This document shows positions 34,286-43,291 of a stretch of 64,000 nt of DNA, piece after piece. The stretch comes from CBDBCU01 sp965243185 (GTDB taxonomy: Bacteria > Chloroflexota > Dehalococcoidia > Lucifugimonadales > UBA3495). The notes under the pieces were generated by a model that was not told the DNA's origin, searched no databases, and was given only the letters and a program-made list of their open reading frames with translations. The stretch is taken from the NCBI GenBank assembly GCA_965243185.1, contig OZ251531.1, forward strand, positions 2,976,001-3,040,000, given 5' to 3'. Positions within the stretch are counted from its first letter, which is position 1, and every line of letters begins with the position of its first letter. The translations under genes and the position numbers were made by a program.

Positions 34286-37200
34286 ATGGAGCCGATAGTG
34301 GTCAAACTACTGGAAATTCTGGATTTGCCGGACAGCGGTCAACTACAGCTATCCGGCATTGCCGGAACGGAGCGGCAAACCGTCTCTCCGGTTGCTTTTC
34401 AGAATCCCCTGGACGCCGCCGACCGGGCGGAAATTGCCTGGTACTTTCAGGAATACCCGGCTTATCCCTTCGGCATGGCAAAAGAACGGGCGGAGGCGGT
34501 GGAAGCCGGCTTGCGTAATTTGGGGCGTCTTTTGTTTGAGACGGTCTTTAGCAGCAGCGACACTGCCCGTCAGCTATTCACCGCCGCCGTTACCGAGGGG
34601 CTTGCCAATTATCAGCTTTCCATAGTTTCATCCCGCTCCGACTTTCTGGCCTTGCCTTGGGAGGCGTTGAACTCCCCGGAAACCAGCTATCTGTCGCCTG
34701 ACTTGGCGTCTCTGGTCCGTAAGGTTGACGCCGCGCCTTTATCCGACTACCCGGCAGCCTTGCCCACAGAGCAGCTCAACATTCTGCTGGTATCCCCCCG
34801 GCCGGAAACGGAAGACGGAGACGCTATCTCCCCGGCTGGGTTGGGCGCGGAAACCTTGCAAGTTCTGGAATCTCTGGAGGTTCAGGTCGAACTGGATTAT
34901 CTGCGGCCGCCCACTTTTGACGCCCTTTCCCGCCAGTTAGCCGACCGGCCCGGGCATTATCACTTGGTACAACTCGATGGATTGCAACTCGACCCGGACA
35001 GCGGCGATTTAATCCTCGAAGCTACTGATGGCAGCCCATATCCGGTACCGGGCCAACAGTTAGCCGCAGTGTTGACCGCCGCCCAAATACCGGCGGCGTT
35101 GCTCACTGCCGGCGGCCGGGGCACTGCCAACCCCGGGACAGCAAACGATTGGGCGGAACTGGGACAGGAACTTTGCCGCGGCGGAGTGCCGGCATCTGTT
35201 TTGTTGCCTTGGCGATTGCACAGCGTCGCCGGCGCGGATTTTTTGAGCCGCTTTTACCGAGGTTTGGTCGATGGCAATGAAATCGCTGATGCTGTAGCGG
35301 AAGGGCGGGCCGGGCTGATGGCAGAACCCTATCGCCCCACTATCGGCGGCTCCTATGTTTCCTGGGACTGGATTACTCCGCTGGTTTATCAAGCCCGCCA
35401 ATTCACTCCGACCGCCATCGACCGGGAGCAAGCCAATCCTTTGGCTGCTCCGGTAATTCAGCCCCAGCCGGATACCGCCAGCGAAAGTCAATTCCCGGCC
35501 GCCGGCCAGTACGGTTTAATTGGCCGGCAAGCTGAACTGCGCCGCCTTGAACGCCTTATCGGGTCGCACCCGGTAACGATACTTACCGGCAACACTGGCG
35601 TTGGCAAAACCGAGCTGGTTTTAGGCTTGGCCCGCTGGCTGCAAAAAACCGGCGGTCAGGAAATGCCCGGCGGCGTCTTTTACACCGTCTTTGAGCCGGC
35701 CCATCCCGCCGGTTTGGAGCGGGTGGTACACGAAATCGGCACTGCCATCGCTGGGCTATCCTTTGCCGATAGGGACGGACAGCAGCAACGGCAATGGGTG
35801 TTGGAATACTTGCAGGAACATCCAGCCCTGCTTATCTGGGATGGAGTGGAAAACATTGCCGGGTTCCCTGCCGGCGCACCGGGTCTGTTGACCGAATCGG
35901 AGCAGGCTGAACTGGACGACTTTCTGTCGGCTGCGGTGTCAAGCGGGAGCAGCCGCGCTTTGCTGTCAACCCGCAACCCGGCCGAAAGTTGGGTATCCGC
36001 CCCGGCCGCCCAATACCGGTTGGCCGGACTGAATCAGCTTGACCGCCGGGAGTTGGCTCAAGCCATCCTGGAAAAAGCCGCTGTGGAAACCGGCCGCATC
36101 ACCCCGGAAGTTATTGATTTGCTCGATGATGCTGCCGGCCATCCTTTGGCTTGCCAAATAGCCCTGCCTTTGCTCAAGGAAGTTCCCGGATCCATCATCC
36201 GGTCGGAATTGCAACGGGGGTTAGCCGACTTCCCCGATACGGCGGCGGAAGCCGGCCGGGACAATTTCCTGACCGTCCTGATGGAATACGCGTGGACTAA
36301 AATGTCCCACCGGAGCCGCACTCATCTGCCTTTTCTGGCACTGTTTCAGCGGCGGGTAATGCTGGACATTCTGACCCACATCACCCAGGAACCGCCTTAC
36401 CGCGCGGCCTTGGGCGAGGAATTGGGATGGGGGGCCTGTCGCACTCTCCTTCGTTCCGGCTTGGCCGCCGGTTTTCTGGAACCCATTTCGCCCAGTGTTT
36501 ATCAGATACCGCCGGCTTTGCCTTGGTTCTACGGCCGCAAGTTGGGCCGCCAGGTTTCCGCCGTCAACATCAGCCGGCTCGAAGCCGAGTTCGTGCGGGT
36601 TTATGCCGATACCGCCGACTACTTTATGGAATCCCTTTACGAAAATCAGGATTCCGGGGCTACGGCGGTGCTGGCTGAGGAAGGCAATTTGCATCAAGCC
36701 TTGGCTTTGTCCCTGGAAGCCCGGCAGTGGGATAATGCCCAACTGCTGGTGCAGCCCCTAGCCCAAGTTTATCGGATGCAGAAGCGGATCCCGGAACTGC
36801 GCCGCCTGCGGGGGCAGTTGCTGGAATCGGTCGGACCAGCGGCGGATGCGGCCGCGGCCGCTGGCGCGATTGAGCTGTGGCTCTACCTGCTCGGTACCGA
36901 TGTCAGCGAATCGGTAGAGGCCGGTGACTTGCCGCGGGCCGAGGAATTGAACCGGCAACTGGCTGACTATCTTACTGCCCAACCGGAGGCGGCTACGGAC
37001 CCGCGCGCCGCATCGGTGTATCACCAGTTCGGCGCTATCACACTGGCTCGCCGCCAACTGGATACCGCCGCCGACTGGTTCCAGCGTTCCCTGTCCATCA
37101 TTGAAAACGGGGATGACCGGGCTGCCGTGGCCGACGACTACTTTGCCTTGGGGCAGGTGCGACAGTACCAGCGTCTCTATACCGAAGCCAAAGAGTGGTA

Positions 37201-37984
37201 CGGCAAGGCGTTGGAAATCCACCAGCGGCTGCCTGACGAGGAGGAAATGGTTAAGGACTACCGGGCTTTGGGACTGGTTACTCAACTGAAGTTCGAGCAT
37301 AAGGAAGCCGAAAGCTGGTATCACCGGGCCCGCAGCATCGTTGAGGAAAATCGGGATGAGGAAACGGCCGTTCTGGTTTTTCACGAATTGGGAACGGTCT
37401 GCCACGCCCAATATCTCTTTGACGAAGCCAAGAACTGGTATCAGCAGGCGTTGAGCTTGAGCGATCGCTTGGGGCAGCAGTCCCAGATGGCGGTGGAATT
37501 GCACCATTTGGGGCTGCTGGCCCAAGACCGGGGCATTATCTACGAGGAAGCTGAGGAGTGGTACTTGGCAGCCTTGGAGCGCAAGGAAAACTTGGGCGAC
37601 CGCCGCGGGGTCGGCGAAGAGTGCCGTCAGTTGGGGGTACTCTTTCACGAACAGCAGCAATACGATACTGCTGAAAACTGGTACCACCAAGCCCGGGAAA
37701 TCTTCGAGCAGTTGGGTGATGTCCACCGCTTGGCCCGTACCTACGGCCAGTTGGGAATGGTCGCCGAGGAACGGGAAAACATCACCGCAGCCCTGGAATG
37801 GGTGGCGCGCACCTGGCAACTGGCCGCCGACTATAATTTGCCGGTAGTAGTGCAGGTCAAAGCCCACTTGGCCCGCTTGCGCGACAAATGCGGCGGCGTT
37901 GAATCATTTAATCAGTGGTGGCGGGATTTCACCGGAGAGGAACCGCCCGGGGATTTGGAAGTGGACACCAGCGGCATCCTGTAG
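34286..37984 (+). CDS. CHAT-NTPase-TPR STAND protein with degenerate CHAT domain
   Basis: A 1,232-aa multidomain protein. An N-terminal CHAT (caspase-like) domain spans roughly residues 80-390 (SDFLALPWEALN, HYHLVQLDG, LLTAGGRGT). A STAND NTPase follows from ~410: P-loop GNTGVGKTE (~435), Walker B LLIWDGVEN (~515), GHPLACQIALPLL (~617). About seven TPRs of ~40 residues then run from ~910 to the end (YFALGQVRQYQRLYTEAKEW and so on). Where active CHAT proteins have the catalytic His and Cys, this one shows Asp and Gly. GTG 34298 with a GGAG site is an alternative start. STAND proteins of this layout sense ligands or invaders; this one may have lost its protease effector. Confidence 0.88.
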   Translation: MEPIVVKLLEILDLPDSGQLQLSGIAGTERQTVSPVAFQNPLDAADRAEIAWYFQEYPAYPFGMAKERAEAVEAGLRNLGRLLFETVFSSSDTARQLFTAAVTEGLANYQLSIVSSRSDFLALPWEALNSPETSYLSPDLASLVRKVDAAPLSDYPAALPTEQLNILLVSPRPETEDGDAISPAGLGAETLQVLESLEVQVELDYLRPPTFDALSRQLADRPGHYHLVQLDGLQLDPDSGDLILEATDGSPYPVPGQQLAAVLTAAQIPAALLTAGGRGTANPGTANDWAELGQELCRGGVPASVLLPWRLHSVAGADFLSRFYRGLVDGNEIADAVAEGRAGLMAEPYRPTIGGSYVSWDWITPLVYQARQFTPTAIDREQANPLAAPVIQPQPDTASESQFPAAGQYGLIGRQAELRRLERLIGSHPVTILTGNTGVGKTELVLGLARWLQKTGGQEMPGGVFYTVFEPAHPAGLERVVHEIGTAIAGLSFADRDGQQQRQWVLEYLQEHPALLIWDGVENIAGFPAGAPGLLTESEQAELDDFLSAAVSSGSSRALLSTRNPAESWVSAPAAQYRLAGLNQLDRRELAQAILEKAAVETGRITPEVIDLLDDAAGHPLACQIALPLLKEVPGSIIRSELQRGLADFPDTAAEAGRDNFLTVLMEYAWTKMSHRSRTHLPFLALFQRRVMLDILTHITQEPPYRAALGEELGWGACRTLLRSGLAAGFLEPISPSVYQIPPALPWFYGRKLGRQVSAVNISRLEAEFVRVYADTADYFMESLYENQDSGATAVLAEEGNLHQALALSLEARQWDNAQLLVQPLAQVYRMQKRIPELRRLRGQLLESVGPAADAAAAAGAIELWLYLLGTDVSESVEAGDLPRAEELNRQLADYLTAQPEAATDPRAASVYHQFGAITLARRQLDTAADWFQRSLSIIENGDDRAAVADDYFALGQVRQYQRLYTEAKEWYGKALEIHQRLPDEEEMVKDYRALGLVTQLKFEHKEAESWYHRARSIVEENRDEETAVLVFHELGTVCHAQYLFDEAKNWYQQALSLSDRLGQQSQMAVELHHLGLLAQDRGIIYEEAEEWYLAALERKENLGDRRGVGEECRQLGVLFHEQQQYDTAENWYHQAREIFEQLGDVHRLARTYGQLGMVAEERENITAALEWVARTWQLAADYNLPVVVQVKAHLARLRDKCGGVESFNQWWRDFTGEEPPGDLEVDTSGIL

Positions 37985-38024
37985 CCCTCCGGGAACCTAA
38001 TTCGGCCGCAGCTAGAGGTGAACA

Positions 38025-40037
38025 ATGGCAGTTACCAAGCTGGAAATAACCTCCCGGCAGCCCTTTGCCGGCGGCGAGTCTTTTGGCGAAGTCGGCCCCT
38101 ACGAACAGCTGGACGGCCGCGTCCACTTTGCCGTTGACCCGGAACACTCGGTCAACGCCACGGTAACCGACTTGAAACTGGCGCCCCGCAGTGCCGTCGG
38201 CTTGGTCGAGTTTTCCTCCGACTTCCGCATCCTGCAACCGGTGAATCCGGAGCGGGGCCACCGCCGCCTCTTTTTTGACATCCTGAACCGGGGCCGCGGC
38301 CCGGCTCTCCGCAATTTCAACAATGCTCCCGACTTGTCCCCGGAGGAACCGCTGCAAGCCGGCAACGGCTTTCTGATGCGCCACGGTTTCACCGTCGCTT
38401 GGTGCGGCTGGCAGCACGACGCCCCGGATGTGCCGGGGGTGCTGCGCCTTTACGCTCCGGAAGCCCAAAATCCTGACGGCTCACCCATCAGCGGCCAACT
38501 GGTCGTTACTTTCGTCCCCAATGCTCATATTCAAGAGCAATTTATTTCCGACCGCAACCATCGCCCCTATCCGGCCAACAACCTCGAGGATTGGGACTCG
38601 GTAATGACGGTGCAGGACAGCGAGGACGGGCCGGAGCAGATTATCCCGCGCCAGGAATGGGCTTTTGCCCGGGTGCAGGAGGGCCGGGTGGTCCCGGATG
38701 CCCGTTATGTCTATCGGGAAGCCGGTTTTGCGCCGGGCAAGGTTTATCAAGTTATCTACGCTACCACCGGCGCGCCGGTAGTTGGCGCGGGGCTGTTGGC
38801 GACCCGCGACTTGGCCGCTTTCCTGCGCTACGCGGATACCGCCGCCGGAAACCCCTGCGCCGGCCGGTTGGAGCGCGCCTACAGCTTCGGGTCCTCTCAG
38901 AGTGGCCGGTTTCTGCGGGATTTGGTCTATTACGGGCTGAATTGGGATGAAGCCGGCCGCCCGGTCTTTGACGGCTTGATTCCTCATGTGGCCGGGGCCA
39001 AGCATGGCGAATTCAATCAACGCTTTGCCCAACCTTCCAGCCAAGCCAGCCGCAGCCCCAACAACCTCTTTCCTTTCAGCGATTGCGAGCAGACCGACCC
39101 GGAAACCGGCCGCACTGACGGTGTCCTCGCCCGGGCCGCCGTTCAGGGGCCGCTGCCCCGCATTATGTACACTTACACCTCGTCCGAGTACTGGGGCGGC
39201 GGCGGCGCAATGGTGCATATTGATGTTACCGGCCAGCGGGATTTGGAAATCCCCGATGCCGTCCGTATCTACCACTTCGGCGGCGCGCAACACCCGCTAG
39301 GGACCGACTACCTGCGGGACAGCGATCCGGCTAACGGCAGCCGCGGCCAGCAGCCCTTTAACTGCCTGGACTACCGCCCTCTGCTGCGGGCTGCCTTGCT
39401 GAACCTGGACAATTGGGTTACCCATAATCAGAACCCGCCGCCCAGCGCCTACCCGCGACTGGACAAGGGCACGGTAGTACCTCCGGAAACTACCGCCGCC
39501 GCTTTCCGCGCCATCCCCGGCGTCAACTTCCCGGAACCCCTGCGCCGTTTCTATCGGCTAGACTTCGGCCCGGAACCGGGCGTAGCTTCTCAAGTACCGG
39601 CGCTTATCGGAAAGCCCTATCCCGTGCTGGTGCCAGCGGTCGACGCCGACGGCAACGAATGGGCGGGTATCCGCTTGCCGCTGGTTACCGTTCCTTTGGC
39701 TACCCATACCGGCTGGAACTTGCGGCATCGGGAAATGGGCGGCGAAGGGCAAATCCTCTCCTCCGGCGGGGCTACCGGCGGCACTTTGGCCGGTTCCACT
39801 ATTCCCTTCCCGGCTACTGCCGAGGAGCGTATGGCAACGGGAGACCCTCGCCTTTCTATTGCGGAAAGGTATCCTTCTCAAGATGATTACCTTTCCCGCG
39901 TCCGCGCCGCCGCCCAGGAATTGATTAGCCAGGGCTATGTCTTGCCGGAGGACTTGGACTTGCTGACCGCCCAAGCCGCCGCCCATTACAAGGAACTGAC
40001 TAGCCGGGTCAAGGAACCTTTGGCCGCCGATAACTAG
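38025..40037 (+). CDS. Alpha/beta hydrolase domain protein
   Basis: A 670-aa cytoplasmic hydrolase of the large alpha/beta hydrolase-domain family (PF20091-like). The nucleophile elbow is SFGSSQSGRFL. Other family segments are PFAGGESFGEVGPYEQLDGR near the start, FFDILNRGRG, and HVAGAKHGEFN. RBS AGAGGTG precedes the ATG. It follows the STAND gene and precedes MmgE/PrpD; the substrate, probably an ester, is unknown. Confidence 0.83.
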   Translation: MAVTKLEITSRQPFAGGESFGEVGPYEQLDGRVHFAVDPEHSVNATVTDLKLAPRSAVGLVEFSSDFRILQPVNPERGHRRLFFDILNRGRGPALRNFNNAPDLSPEEPLQAGNGFLMRHGFTVAWCGWQHDAPDVPGVLRLYAPEAQNPDGSPISGQLVVTFVPNAHIQEQFISDRNHRPYPANNLEDWDSVMTVQDSEDGPEQIIPRQEWAFARVQEGRVVPDARYVYREAGFAPGKVYQVIYATTGAPVVGAGLLATRDLAAFLRYADTAAGNPCAGRLERAYSFGSSQSGRFLRDLVYYGLNWDEAGRPVFDGLIPHVAGAKHGEFNQRFAQPSSQASRSPNNLFPFSDCEQTDPETGRTDGVLARAAVQGPLPRIMYTYTSSEYWGGGGAMVHIDVTGQRDLEIPDAVRIYHFGGAQHPLGTDYLRDSDPANGSRGQQPFNCLDYRPLLRAALLNLDNWVTHNQNPPPSAYPRLDKGTVVPPETTAAAFRAIPGVNFPEPLRRFYRLDFGPEPGVASQVPALIGKPYPVLVPAVDADGNEWAGIRLPLVTVPLATHTGWNLRHREMGGEGQILSSGGATGGTLAGSTIPFPATAEERMATGDPRLSIAERYPSQDDYLSRVRAAAQELISQGYVLPEDLDLLTAQAAAHYKELTSRVKEPLAADN

Positions 40038-40081
40038 CCGCCAGCCTAAGGTAACCTTATCAACCTGTCGGGAGTCAAAAG

Positions 40082-41443
40082 ATGGACAAAACTACCGCCC
40101 TGTTGAGCGAATACGCCGTTGCCTTGACTTATGAGAACCTCGACCCGGCTACGGTGCATCAGGTCAAGCGCACTTTGGTGGATACCATGGGCTGCGCTCT
40201 GGGCGGTTACTTGTCGGAGCCGGCTAAAATCGCACGCCGTCTGGCCGCTTCCGTAGCTTGCTTGGAGCCGGCCCGGGTTATCGGCACTACAGACTACACT
40301 TCCCCGGACTTGGCCGCCTTTGCCAACGGCGTGATGACCCGCTATCTGGACTGCAACGACTCTTACTTCGCGCCCGGCGGCGGCCATCCCAGCGATATGA
40401 TACCGGCCGCCCTGGCGCTAGCCGACATCCGCAACGGCGACGGGCGGGACATCATTACCGCCATCACCTTGGCGTACGAAGTCTTTTGCCGGCTCTCCGA
40501 TCAGGTAGTCAGCGGCGATTTGGGCTGGGATCAAGGAATGTTCAGCATCGTTGGTGCCGCTTGCGCCGCCGGCAAACTGCTGGGGCTGAACCGGGAGCAA
40601 ATGGGCCACGCCATTTCTTTGGCCCTGGCCCCTAATCTGCCCTTGGGTGTTACCCGCACCGGTGAACTTTCAATGTGGAAGGGTTGCGCCACGGCCGTGG
40701 CAACCCGCGCCGGTGTCTTTGCCGCGCAACTGGCGGCGGCCGGAATGACCGGCCCGGCTGAACCCTTTACCGGCAAACGCGGCCTTTGGGAGCAAGCCGG
40801 CGTTACCCATCCGGTAACCCTGGATAAGTTCGGCGGCAACTGCCAGCCTTTCCGGATTAACAATACTACTTTCAAGTTTTACCCTTCCCAGATTCATACC
40901 CAAGCCCCCATCGGATTAGCGATAGAGCTGCGGCCGCAGGTCAACTTGTCGGACATCGCGGCCATCACCGTCCAAACTTACCGCTCTGCCGTCAGTACCC
41001 CGCAAACCGAACCGGAGAAATGGCATCCCCAGACCCGGGAAACCGCCGACCACAGTATCCCTTTTCTGGTCGCCCTGGCTTTGCAAGACGGTGCGGTTAC
41101 TCCCGCCAGTTTCACCCCTGAAAAAATCGCCGACCAGTCTTTGCGCGCACTGATGGACAAGATGACCCTGACCGAAGGGCCTGGCTTCACTGAGAAATAC
41201 CCCCGGAAATACAACTGCCGTATTGAAATTGATACCCACTCCGGGGATACCCTTGCAGCCGCCACCGCCTACCCCAAAGGCCATCGCCGAAATCCTCTGG
41301 ACGACCGGGAAGTAAGCGATAAGTTCTGCCGCTTGGCAACTGCGGTCATCACCGAACAGCAGTGTCAAGACGCCCTGGCTTTGCTCTGGGATTTGGAAAA
41401 CCGGCCCAACTTGCGGGCAGTCTATGATGTCTTGGTGGTCTGA
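40082..41443 (+). CDS. MmgE/PrpD family protein
   Basis: A 453-aa protein of the MmgE/PrpD fold, which includes 2-methylcitrate dehydratase and aconitate-decarboxylase-like enzymes. The family pattern is seen from the start (LLSEYAVALTYENLDPATVHQVKRTLVDTMGCALGG), then ANGVMTRYLDCND with GHPSDMIPAALALAD, and GITRTGELSMWKGCATAVA-like GVTRTGELSMWKGCAT. RBS GGGAG precedes the ATG. The substrate cannot be told from the sequence; propionate or a related dicarboxylate is plausible. Confidence 0.9.
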   Translation: MDKTTALLSEYAVALTYENLDPATVHQVKRTLVDTMGCALGGYLSEPAKIARRLAASVACLEPARVIGTTDYTSPDLAAFANGVMTRYLDCNDSYFAPGGGHPSDMIPAALALADIRNGDGRDIITAITLAYEVFCRLSDQVVSGDLGWDQGMFSIVGAACAAGKLLGLNREQMGHAISLALAPNLPLGVTRTGELSMWKGCATAVATRAGVFAAQLAAAGMTGPAEPFTGKRGLWEQAGVTHPVTLDKFGGNCQPFRINNTTFKFYPSQIHTQAPIGLAIELRPQVNLSDIAAITVQTYRSAVSTPQTEPEKWHPQTRETADHSIPFLVALALQDGAVTPASFTPEKIADQSLRALMDKMTLTEGPGFTEKYPRKYNCRIEIDTHSGDTLAAATAYPKGHRRNPLDDREVSDKFCRLATAVITEQQCQDALALLWDLENRPNLRAVYDVLVV

Positions 41444-41449
41444 TGGTCT

Positions 41450-42583
41450 TTAGCGGGAATTTCCACCGGGGGCAAATCTTGCTGGCGAGCAGTTTTCAAT
41501 GGACAGGTCGGTTTGGCCGGCGGTCATCAAGTCGGCGATGGCTTTGCCGATAGCCGGGCAGAGCAGGATACCCTTCTTGCCGGCACCGGTAGCCAGATAG
41601 ACATTATCCCAACCCGGGGCTTGGCCGATAATAGGCAGCCAGTCCGGGGTTACCGGACGCAGGCAGGCGGTATGCCGGTCCAACCGGGCTTGCGCCAAGG
41701 GCGGCATCAGTCGGGCGGCCGCTTGCCACAGGGTTTTGCGGGCCGATTCCGAAGTTTCCTTATTGAACCCCTGCCATTCCTCAGTAGCCCCGCACCAGAC
41801 CAAGCCATCGGGTTTGGCATAGAGAGAGGAGCCGCCGCCGGTAAAATCTGATGGTAAAGGCGGCCCGTCAATTTCCAAGCGCAGGATTTCCCCCTTGAGC
41901 GGATCTACCGGCAAGGCAACATCCAGCCAAGGTTCCGCTTCCCGGGACCAAGGGCCGGCCGCTAACACCAGTTGCCCGCAATCGATTTCCTCATCCTCGA
42001 GGATGACGCTTTCCACCCGGCCGCTGTTGATGCGGACGCCCCGGGCAGCGGCGGAACGGACTTCCGCTCCCCGCAACCCGGCTGCGGCGGCCAAAACCTT
42101 GGTGAACTGCTGGCTGTCCAGGGCGGCGTTACCGCGTAGTTGAACGGCGGCGATGATTTCCGGGGAAAGGCGGGGTTCCAGTTCCCGCAACTGCGGTAAA
42201 TCCAGCCATTCGCCGGAAAATCCGTCTCCGGCGGCGCTGAAGGTATCCACTGAACCTTGCAAGGCCGGGATTTCCGACTCGTCAAAGGCAACTTTGGTCA
42301 GCGCGGTAATGCGCGGCTGAAAATCCACTTCGGTATCCGCCCGCAAGTTATCCCAGATACCCAAATGCAGCCGAAAGGACTCCATCGCCAAAGCCCCCAA
42401 CGGGCCGGGGATATGGGTTCCCTCCAGTGGATTAAGCCCGCCGGCCGAGTACCCGGAGGCTTGGGAGGCGACGCCTTCCCGCTCAATGATGGTGGACTTG
42501 ACCCCGGCTTGGGCCAAATAATAGGCTACCGCACAGCCGGCCGCGCCACCGCCAATAATCACTACATCGCCGGTTTCTGCCAT
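41450..42583 (-). CDS. FAD-dependent oxidoreductase (DAO family)
   Basis: A 377-aa flavoprotein of the D-amino-acid/glycine oxidase family. The N-terminal dinucleotide motif is VVIIGGGAAGCAVAYYLAQAG; the C-terminal half has TGAGKKGILLCPAIGKAIADL and HTACLRPVTPDWLPIIGQAPG. ATG 42583 has an AAGGAG site; the frame extends to 42631 without support. It probably oxidises an amino or imino acid. It ends 6 bases from the MmgE/PrpD gene on the opposite strand. Confidence 0.88.
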   Translation of the reverse strand: MAETGDVVIIGGGAAGCAVAYYLAQAGVKSTIIEREGVASQASGYSAGGLNPLEGTHIPGPLGALAMESFRLHLGIWDNLRADTEVDFQPRITALTKVAFDESEIPALQGSVDTFSAAGDGFSGEWLDLPQLRELEPRLSPEIIAAVQLRGNAALDSQQFTKVLAAAAGLRGAEVRSAAARGVRINSGRVESVILEDEEIDCGQLVLAAGPWSREAEPWLDVALPVDPLKGEILRLEIDGPPLPSDFTGGGSSLYAKPDGLVWCGATEEWQGFNKETSESARKTLWQAAARLMPPLAQARLDRHTACLRPVTPDWLPIIGQAPGWDNVYLATGAGKKGILLCPAIGKAIADLMTAGQTDLSIENCSPARFAPGGNSR

Positions 42584-42615
42584 AAGTTTCCGCTCCTTTT
42601 GCCGGTTTAGCGGGA

Positions 42616-42644
42616 TTGGGATACCGGTCACGAGTTAGTATAAA
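42616..42644 (+). promoter_or_regulatory. Promoter of the FmdB-like gene
   Basis: TTGGGA, 17 bases, TATAAA; the ATG is 35 bases downstream. Confidence 0.6.
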
Positions 42645-42678
42645 ATCGGGTCAGCAATCCCGCTTTGGAGGTATCCCA

Positions 42679-42900
42679 ATGCCCATTTACGAATACTACT
42701 GCGCCCACTGCAACCAAGAGTTTGAGTCCATCCGCCCGGCATCCCAAGCCGATGACCCGGTTCCCTGCAAAACCTGCCAGCAGCCGGGGGAGCGGCAGTT
42801 GTCCACCTTTTCCTTCAAGTCCAGCACCTTCACTGCACCCAAACTGAAACGGGCGGCTCAGCCCAAGCGTTCCTATGCGGCGGAGAACCCGGATAACTAA
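42679..42900 (+). CDS. FmdB-type zinc ribbon protein
   Basis: A 73-aa protein beginning MPIYEYYCAHCNQEFESIRPASQ, with a second Cys pair in CKTCQQPG: the two CxxC pairs of the FmdB regulatory-type zinc ribbon. A TTTGGAGG site precedes the ATG. It overlaps the convergent DUF971 gene by 4 bases. FmdB proteins often lie next to amidase genes; an acetamidase is in this region but not adjacent. Confidence 0.88.
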   Translation: MPIYEYYCAHCNQEFESIRPASQADDPVPCKTCQQPGERQLSTFSFKSSTFTAPKLKRAAQPKRSYAAENPDN

Positions 42901-43244
42901 TTCCGGTCTTGACCTTGCGCGGCCCGGCCTTCGTTGCAGGGGATACAGACGCAGATGGCGCGCAGGAACCGGTAGGTGTAAATGCCGGTGTAATGGGCAT
43001 CGCTCCACAGAAATTGCAAGGCGTAGTTGCCGACCGGCATCTGGTCCACCGCCCGCACTTCAGCTGGCACCGTGTCCGGGTTCAGGCGTGGCCGGCCGGT
43101 CATTTCCTCAACGCAACTGGCGCACTGGCAGCGCAGCCGCAACATCCGATGGGGATAGACGCTGCGATGGCCGTCATCCCAAAGGATGGCGATAACCGCG
43201 CCCTCGATATTGACTTCTACCGGCTTGACTATCTCGTCCTGCAT
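42897..43244 (-). CDS. DUF971-type zinc-binding protein
   Basis: A 115-aa protein matching the DUF971 / gamma-butyrobetaine-hydroxylase N-terminal domain: WDDGHRSVYPHRMLRLRCQCASCVEEMTGRP, then Cys pair CVCIPC. This fold occurs in gamma-butyrobetaine hydroxylases and in stand-alone proteins of Fe-S or MoCo systems. The upstream ribosome binding site is weak. It overlaps the FmdB gene tail to tail. Confidence 0.82.
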   Translation of the reverse strand: MQDEIVKPVEVNIEGAVIAILWDDGHRSVYPHRMLRLRCQCASCVEEMTGRPRLNPDTVPAEVRAVDQMPVGNYALQFLWSDAHYTGIYTYRFLRAICVCIPCNEGRAAQGQDRN

Positions 43245-43291
43245 ACTGCCTTTACTTTGCCCGTCTTTACCCGGCCGGGCGGAATGGGCGA

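Noticed and set aside
36758..37867. Minus-strand frame opposite the TPR region
   Set aside because: It is the shadow of regular TPR coding sequence on the plus strand.
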